A stretch of DNA of 64,000 bases, taken from NCBI RefSeq assembly GCF_031877795.1, contig NC_133935.1, positions 84,946,748 through 85,010,747 on the forward strand, in the 5' to 3' direction. The notes under the pieces were generated by a model, which was not told where the DNA came from, did no database searches, and was given only the letters and a program-made list of their open reading frames with translations. This DNA comes from Strix aluco. Lineage: Eukaryota; Chordata; Aves; Strigiformes; Strigidae. Position 1 is the first letter of the stretch, and every line of letters starts with the position of its first letter. The translations under genes and the position numbers were made by a program. Shown in pieces: positions 59,912 through 64,000 of the stretch.

Positions 59912-62895
59912 GCAATGAGAGGGGAAGGACCAGGGTTGGGGGTTGTGCTCGGATTGCAGCCCATCCTGGCAGCATCTTCTACGTACACATCAACAAGGGG
60001 ACGGGGAGAGGAACAGAAAGCCACAGCACGGGTCACTACAAAAGCATCCACCAGAGGAGAGGACACAGTCCACCTGAGGAGAGAGGTGGGGGGGATGCGC
60101 TGACTTGCTACCCACATCCCTCCCCTCAAGCATCACACGGCTTCAACTACAGTGCGAGAATTTGGCAGAGATATCCCTAAAAACTGAGCTAAAAACAAGG
60201 CAACCCTTCCCACCCCACCTGGTCTGCCCTTCTGAAGCTGCTCTTTGGTCCGTGCAAGACAAGGTGACAGAGGACCATGGTGTTCATTCAAGGAGCCCAA
60301 TGAAACATCCCTCTCTTGCTCTCCTTGAGGGTGAGCAGTGTCCTCCCCCCTGCCTACCAAGGACATCACCATTTGTCCATCCTTGGCACTGCCAAGGGGA
60401 TGCAGCTTCTGCTGGTCACACCAAGGAGCCAGCACGGGGACCAACCACCAGCAGCAGTACGGCAGGAGCACCCGCTCCCCTGATGACACCCCATGAGGTT
60501 TCACAGGCCCTAGAGCTGCTTTGGACACAGTCCTGGTGTGGGGTGGCAGCAACAGGCAACCACAAAACCGGAGACAACCAGCTAAACAGAGGCAGGACCA
60601 GCCCCGAGAGTGGTGGCTGGAGGAGAACGTCCACCAGGAGAAACCCAAGGGGAGATGATCACATGAGGACATTTCCCAATTCACAAAACTACACAAAACA
60701 GGGTGGGGAAAAGAGGACTAGGAAACAGCTAGGAAGGCTTCTTAGCTTTGGGTTTTTTTTTTTTTTTTGCTTTTACTACCTAAACTGCCTCTTACAAGCA
60801 CCAGGAATCCTGGCAACACTACGAGGCAGAGTGGGCTGAGCTGTTCTCTCAGTTGTCTAAGGAGACAGGAGGAGGGTTAGGAAAAGCCACATGCACCACA
60901 GCCATTTACCTTGGAAATATTAGTAAAGAGAAAACTTTGAGAAAGTGACAAACGGGTCGTCTTTAAGCATGAAAAGTGAAGGGGAAAAGAAGGGAGGGGA
61001 TCAGGTCGTTGTTAAAAAGTGCACTTTGGATCACAAACCAAGCAAAAGAAAAGAAATCATCACGCCAGGTAGTCCCATTACCCCAGACCAGCTCGATCCC
61101 ACAGCCAGGAGGACTCTAAGGTACACAGCCATGTCCCCAGCCTCTCCAGGTGTCCCCTGGTCCTCCTGGATTGGGAGTCAAGACCCCAACAGTGAGGGCT
61201 GATGCAACAAAGTGCCCACTGCCAACCGAGCCCCCCATGGTATAAAATGGGAAGGAGGTACCTTCCACCTCCCCTGACCCCGTACAGGTTGTGATGGGAC
61301 ACGGTGAGGGACCAGACGAACACATGTATGAGACAACAGCCTCCAAGAAAGGTAACAGCAGTGTGAGTGCCACCAAGCCTTTGGTTTGGGGTGTCTTCAT
61401 GGCTTCCTCAGAATTAGGCTTTCAGTCCCACACTAGTAGGTGGAGGCAGGCTCCCAGCAGCTGGAGATTTTAAACTTGCTGCTGACAGCCTACACCTGGG
61501 ATGGGTAACCATCACTGCCTGCTCCAGCAGAGCTCCTGGTCTAGCAAAATCTGATGCAGCCATCTCCCAAACTTAACATCAGAGCATGTTTTCAGTATAT
61601 CAGCCAGCGCTGAAGCATGCAGTGTTTTTTACTACAACAGGGATGGGAAAAAGGTGGATGGAAGGATGGACAAAGAAACAAAAATGCTTTCAAAGCAACC
61701 CAAGATGACCAGGCACTTCATCAGGGGCTTTTGTGCCCATGAGCAGCAAGGGAAGGAGCATAGACATGCATGCCATGCTGAGCAACTCAACCACTACATT
61801 CGCCCAGGAGCATGAGCATGATTATCTTCCCCAACCCATCGGCCAGCAAAGCCAAGTCTGACTTTAGCTTCCCTTTTCTCAGAAATGTTTACTCTAAAAG
61901 GGGAAGAAACGTGAGGTTCGCCAGCTGAGTTCTGGCCTGGCCATTTTATAGCAAATCCCTTCATCTTCAGCCCACAAAATGAACCAGGACAGGTGTATGT
62001 AGGCTGACAAACTGGTCTGTAGCAGCAAAAAGACCCCTGAGCACTAACCCAGCCTCAGCTCAGCCCCAAAGTCTCCCTGGTCTTTGAGAAGACATTTGAA
62101 CACAGCTCAATGGCTGCTGCTCTCAACAATGTAGCATGAATTAAGTCCAAAGGCTTCGTATTTGTCCAGAAGCTGTCCTGTCCCTATTCCACAAGGATCT
62201 AACAGCACTAAGCCAAACTGTCAAAGCCTTGATTATTCATAATTAGTCCATTAAATGCTCAAGGCATCTTTCTTTCTTAGTAGAGGTAGAGGAGGACAAT
62301 ATCCTTGCATCTACTCTGCCCAAGACATCTAGGCAGACTGCTCCCCAAGTCCAGGTTTGCAGAACTGCAGATGCCAGGACCTAGGATCAGTCCAGCTCCA
62401 GAAAACACCCTCCTGCTCCAACACAGGCAATAAAACCCTGCTGGGGGCTGAGGTGAGAACCTTCTCAGTTATCTCTCCACTGCCATCACTCAGACACAAC
62501 TTGGAGCCCCCGGGAAGGGCAGACCACCTGAGTCTGTCACCTACTGTACAATGTGCTATCATAGAGAACTCCAGGAAAACCCAACAGCATCTCCCATCCT
62601 GTGACTATTCAAGGAGGAGGGAGGGAATTTAGACAACATCAGTAGAGGGCAAGCGATAATTTGCTTCATTTTTCAATAAAATTGGGACATGTAATCAAGG
62701 GGTTGGATAAAGCAGCACCCATAGTCTTTTCTTTACCCTTCTAAAGACATATGCAAATCCGTCCACCTCCCACAGAAATATTAACTCCAAGAAGTCCACG
62801 TCCCAGTCGGGTTTCACAGCAACAAAACAACCAGTGGGATGGCAAGAGACATGGAAAGGGGTGAAAGGGGGAATAAGACGCAAGAAAGTACTTAC
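59912..62895. other. Noncoding stretch or intron of the candidate leftward gene
   Basis: No exon is certain. The largest + frame here (60105-60839) opens with TTG, has its first ATG about 65 codons in and passes through a T-run as poly-Phe, so it is not supported. On the - strand, an acceptor-like TTTTCATGCTTAAAG and a donor-like CCAAGGTAAATGG bracket about 51 bp near 60910-60965, but the acceptor is mediocre. Confidence 0.4.
62639..62651 (+). promoter_or_regulatory. CTCF-like motif
   Basis: TCAGTAGAGGGCA agrees with the CTCF core CCASYAGRKGGCA except at the first base. It lies about 245 bp from the candidate microexon and about 3 kb from the CpG cluster. Confidence 0.35.
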
Positions 62896-62918
62896 AGGCA
62901 TGCCTTCCCTAGTAAAGG
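62896..62918 (-). other. Candidate 23-nt microexon
   Basis: On the - strand the order is a branch-point-like TTACTGAC, a pyrimidine-rich CTCTCTCCGTTCTCTCC, the acceptor CTCTCTGCAG, then 23 nt (exon 62918 down to 62896) and the donor GTAAGTAC (plus 62895-62888). All four splicing signals are close to consensus and correctly spaced. Twenty-three is not a multiple of three, so inclusion would shift frame. One phase reads F-T-R-E-G-M-P. An alternative is that the acceptor serves a longer exon. Confidence 0.3.
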
Positions 62919-64000
62919 CTGCAGAGAGACGGAGAGAACGGAGAGAGGTGTCAGTAACGCCACGCGAGACCGGGCAGAGGACACCGGACGGCAGCAAGGG
63001 GCACCCGAACAGTGAGAGCTTCCAAACTCAAAGCCGGCAAAGGGTGTGTCGCAAGACTCAACCAGCCCAAGCGGAGCCCCAAATGCCAAGAGACAGATGG
63101 AGTTGCCCCACTTGGTGCTCGCTGGGGTGGGAAGGCTCATGCGAAGCAGCCACCAAGCAGAGCGGTTGGAGGAGCACAGCGCCCTTCCTAACCTGTCTGG
63201 GATCTGGCTGAGGAGGGGCTAGACACTAGACAACACAGACAACGCAAAGAGGGGCTGGGCAAGACAGCAAGATCCAACAGGCAGCTGGTGGGAAGGGCAG
63301 CATGGCAAAGGATCTCCTATATATCCATGCTGCTCCTCTGGTACCACCTCAGCTCCCTAATGAGCACAGGGAGGAGGGGAGGTTGTTCCTGGAGAAGTGT
63401 GCAGCAAGCAAGGTCTCTCTATATCCCTTCAGGGGTGGGTGAAAGAGGAGAGGATACATAAGCATCACAGCAGCTACCCACAGGGTTTCACCCAGGGCTG
63501 CAGAAGGCAACCAGGTTCACCATGCCAAGAGGCTTCTACTCATTTTTGGTCTGTTTTGCCTATTGCCCCAGGAAGGAGGAGACCCCTCCAGTCAAAGATG
63601 ACTCCTGGCAGCTCCTCAGGGAAAGCAGAAGAACATTTGCTTTATTGCAATGCTCGGGTCTACACCAGAGCCAAGCACATCCAGGGGGAATGAAGGCATG
63701 AGCCCTTCAGTCCTGTCCGCTCTAGAAATGCGGCTCCTCAGGAGGTTGACACCACAACGTCAGATGGTGAAGGCACTAAGTTAACACAGCCTAGAGCTTT
63801 GGGGAGGTTTATGATGCTCTTAAAACCCAAGAGAAGATCGACAGTGACCCTTCGCCAGGTGCTCCCAAAACCAACCCAAGGTAGGGAGTGACAGCAGCCA
63901 CGGGAGAAAGATGCATCTCAGACAGCAGCACAGGTTGCGACAAGTGCAAGCCTTTTCCCAGCTTCAGGAGCGACAGGAGGACAACAAACAATAAAACGAG
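62919..64000. other. Noncoding stretch or intron, nothing recognised
   Basis: No repeat hallmark. A - strand AATAAA near 63650 (TTGCAATAAAGC) has no supporting context. Open frames are short. Confidence 0.45.

Noticed and set aside
59602-60129. 175-codon frame on the - strand at the CpG cluster
   Set aside because: Arg/Pro-rich translation of GC-rich sequence with overlapping open frames in other registers. The splice acceptor inside it suggests only part could be exonic, and the better phase stops after about ten codons.
60105-60839. 244-codon open frame on the + strand, longest in the window
   Set aside because: It opens with TTG, the first ATG is about 65 codons in, it runs through a poly-T tract as poly-Phe, and it has no recognisable domain. 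GC-rich DNA gives such frames by chance.
1-64000. Search for CRISPR arrays, operons, phage or bacterial defence genes
   Set aside because: The sequence is vertebrate (avian CR1, MIR, ERV LTRs). No evenly spaced direct repeats and no compact gene clusters are present.

Overview
The window looks like bird nuclear DNA. The diagnostic signal is CR1 LINE sequence, including 3' ends built from the short avian CR1 tail repeat (ATTCTGTG-type on the + strand, CATAGAAT-type on the - strand). There are also two solo LTRs of avian-type endogenous retroviruses and a scatter of old MIR-type SINE relics that all amniotes share. There is no operon structure, no tRNA or rRNA gene, and no open reading frame that I recognise as a host protein. 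The longest open frames are about what chance gives in 64 kb, or they are CR1 coding remnants.

Layout. 1-12.6 kb: unique noncoding DNA with an old CR1/L3-like fragment (4.4 kb), two MIR relics (5.6 and 9.9 kb), an A-tract behind an AATAAA (10.3 kb) and one stretch that resembles a conserved regulatory element (1.35-1.63 kb). 12.6-31.5 kb: a 3' CR1 fragment (12.6 kb, +), two MIR relics (18.8 and 19.9 kb), a CR1 fragment (22.3 kb, -) and two clear dyad or hairpin sequences (18.4 and 29.55 kb). 31.5-35.5 kb: the repeat core of the window. It holds a 0.65 kb CR1 (+), then a roughly 2.7 kb CR1 locus (-) that preserves the endonuclease tail, reverse transcriptase and C-terminus of ORF2 in broken frames. 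A 406-bp solo LTR splits it, flanked by a 5-bp target duplication. 35.5-50.6 kb: noncoding DNA with MIR relics, a strong CTCF-like motif (41.6 kb) and an ATT/GTA microsatellite (46.8 kb). 50.6-51.0 kb: a second solo LTR with a 6-bp target duplication.

54.8-64 kb differs in character: it is almost free of recognisable transposons, carries many A-runs on the + strand (T-runs on the - strand), and has a small CpG cluster at 59.8 kb. On the - strand it shows a good splice acceptor at 59.91 kb, a possible 23-nt exon with branch point, acceptor and donor at 62.9 kb, and an AATAAA with a downstream GT-rich stretch near 56.9 kb. Together these could be the 3' end and long 3' UTR of a gene transcribed leftwards from beyond the window. 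I could not identify the gene, and the AATAAA block also resembles an old amniote repeat, so this stays a hypothesis. I found no undescribed biological system. The most solid results are the nested CR1/LTR history and the two solo LTRs with intact target duplications.
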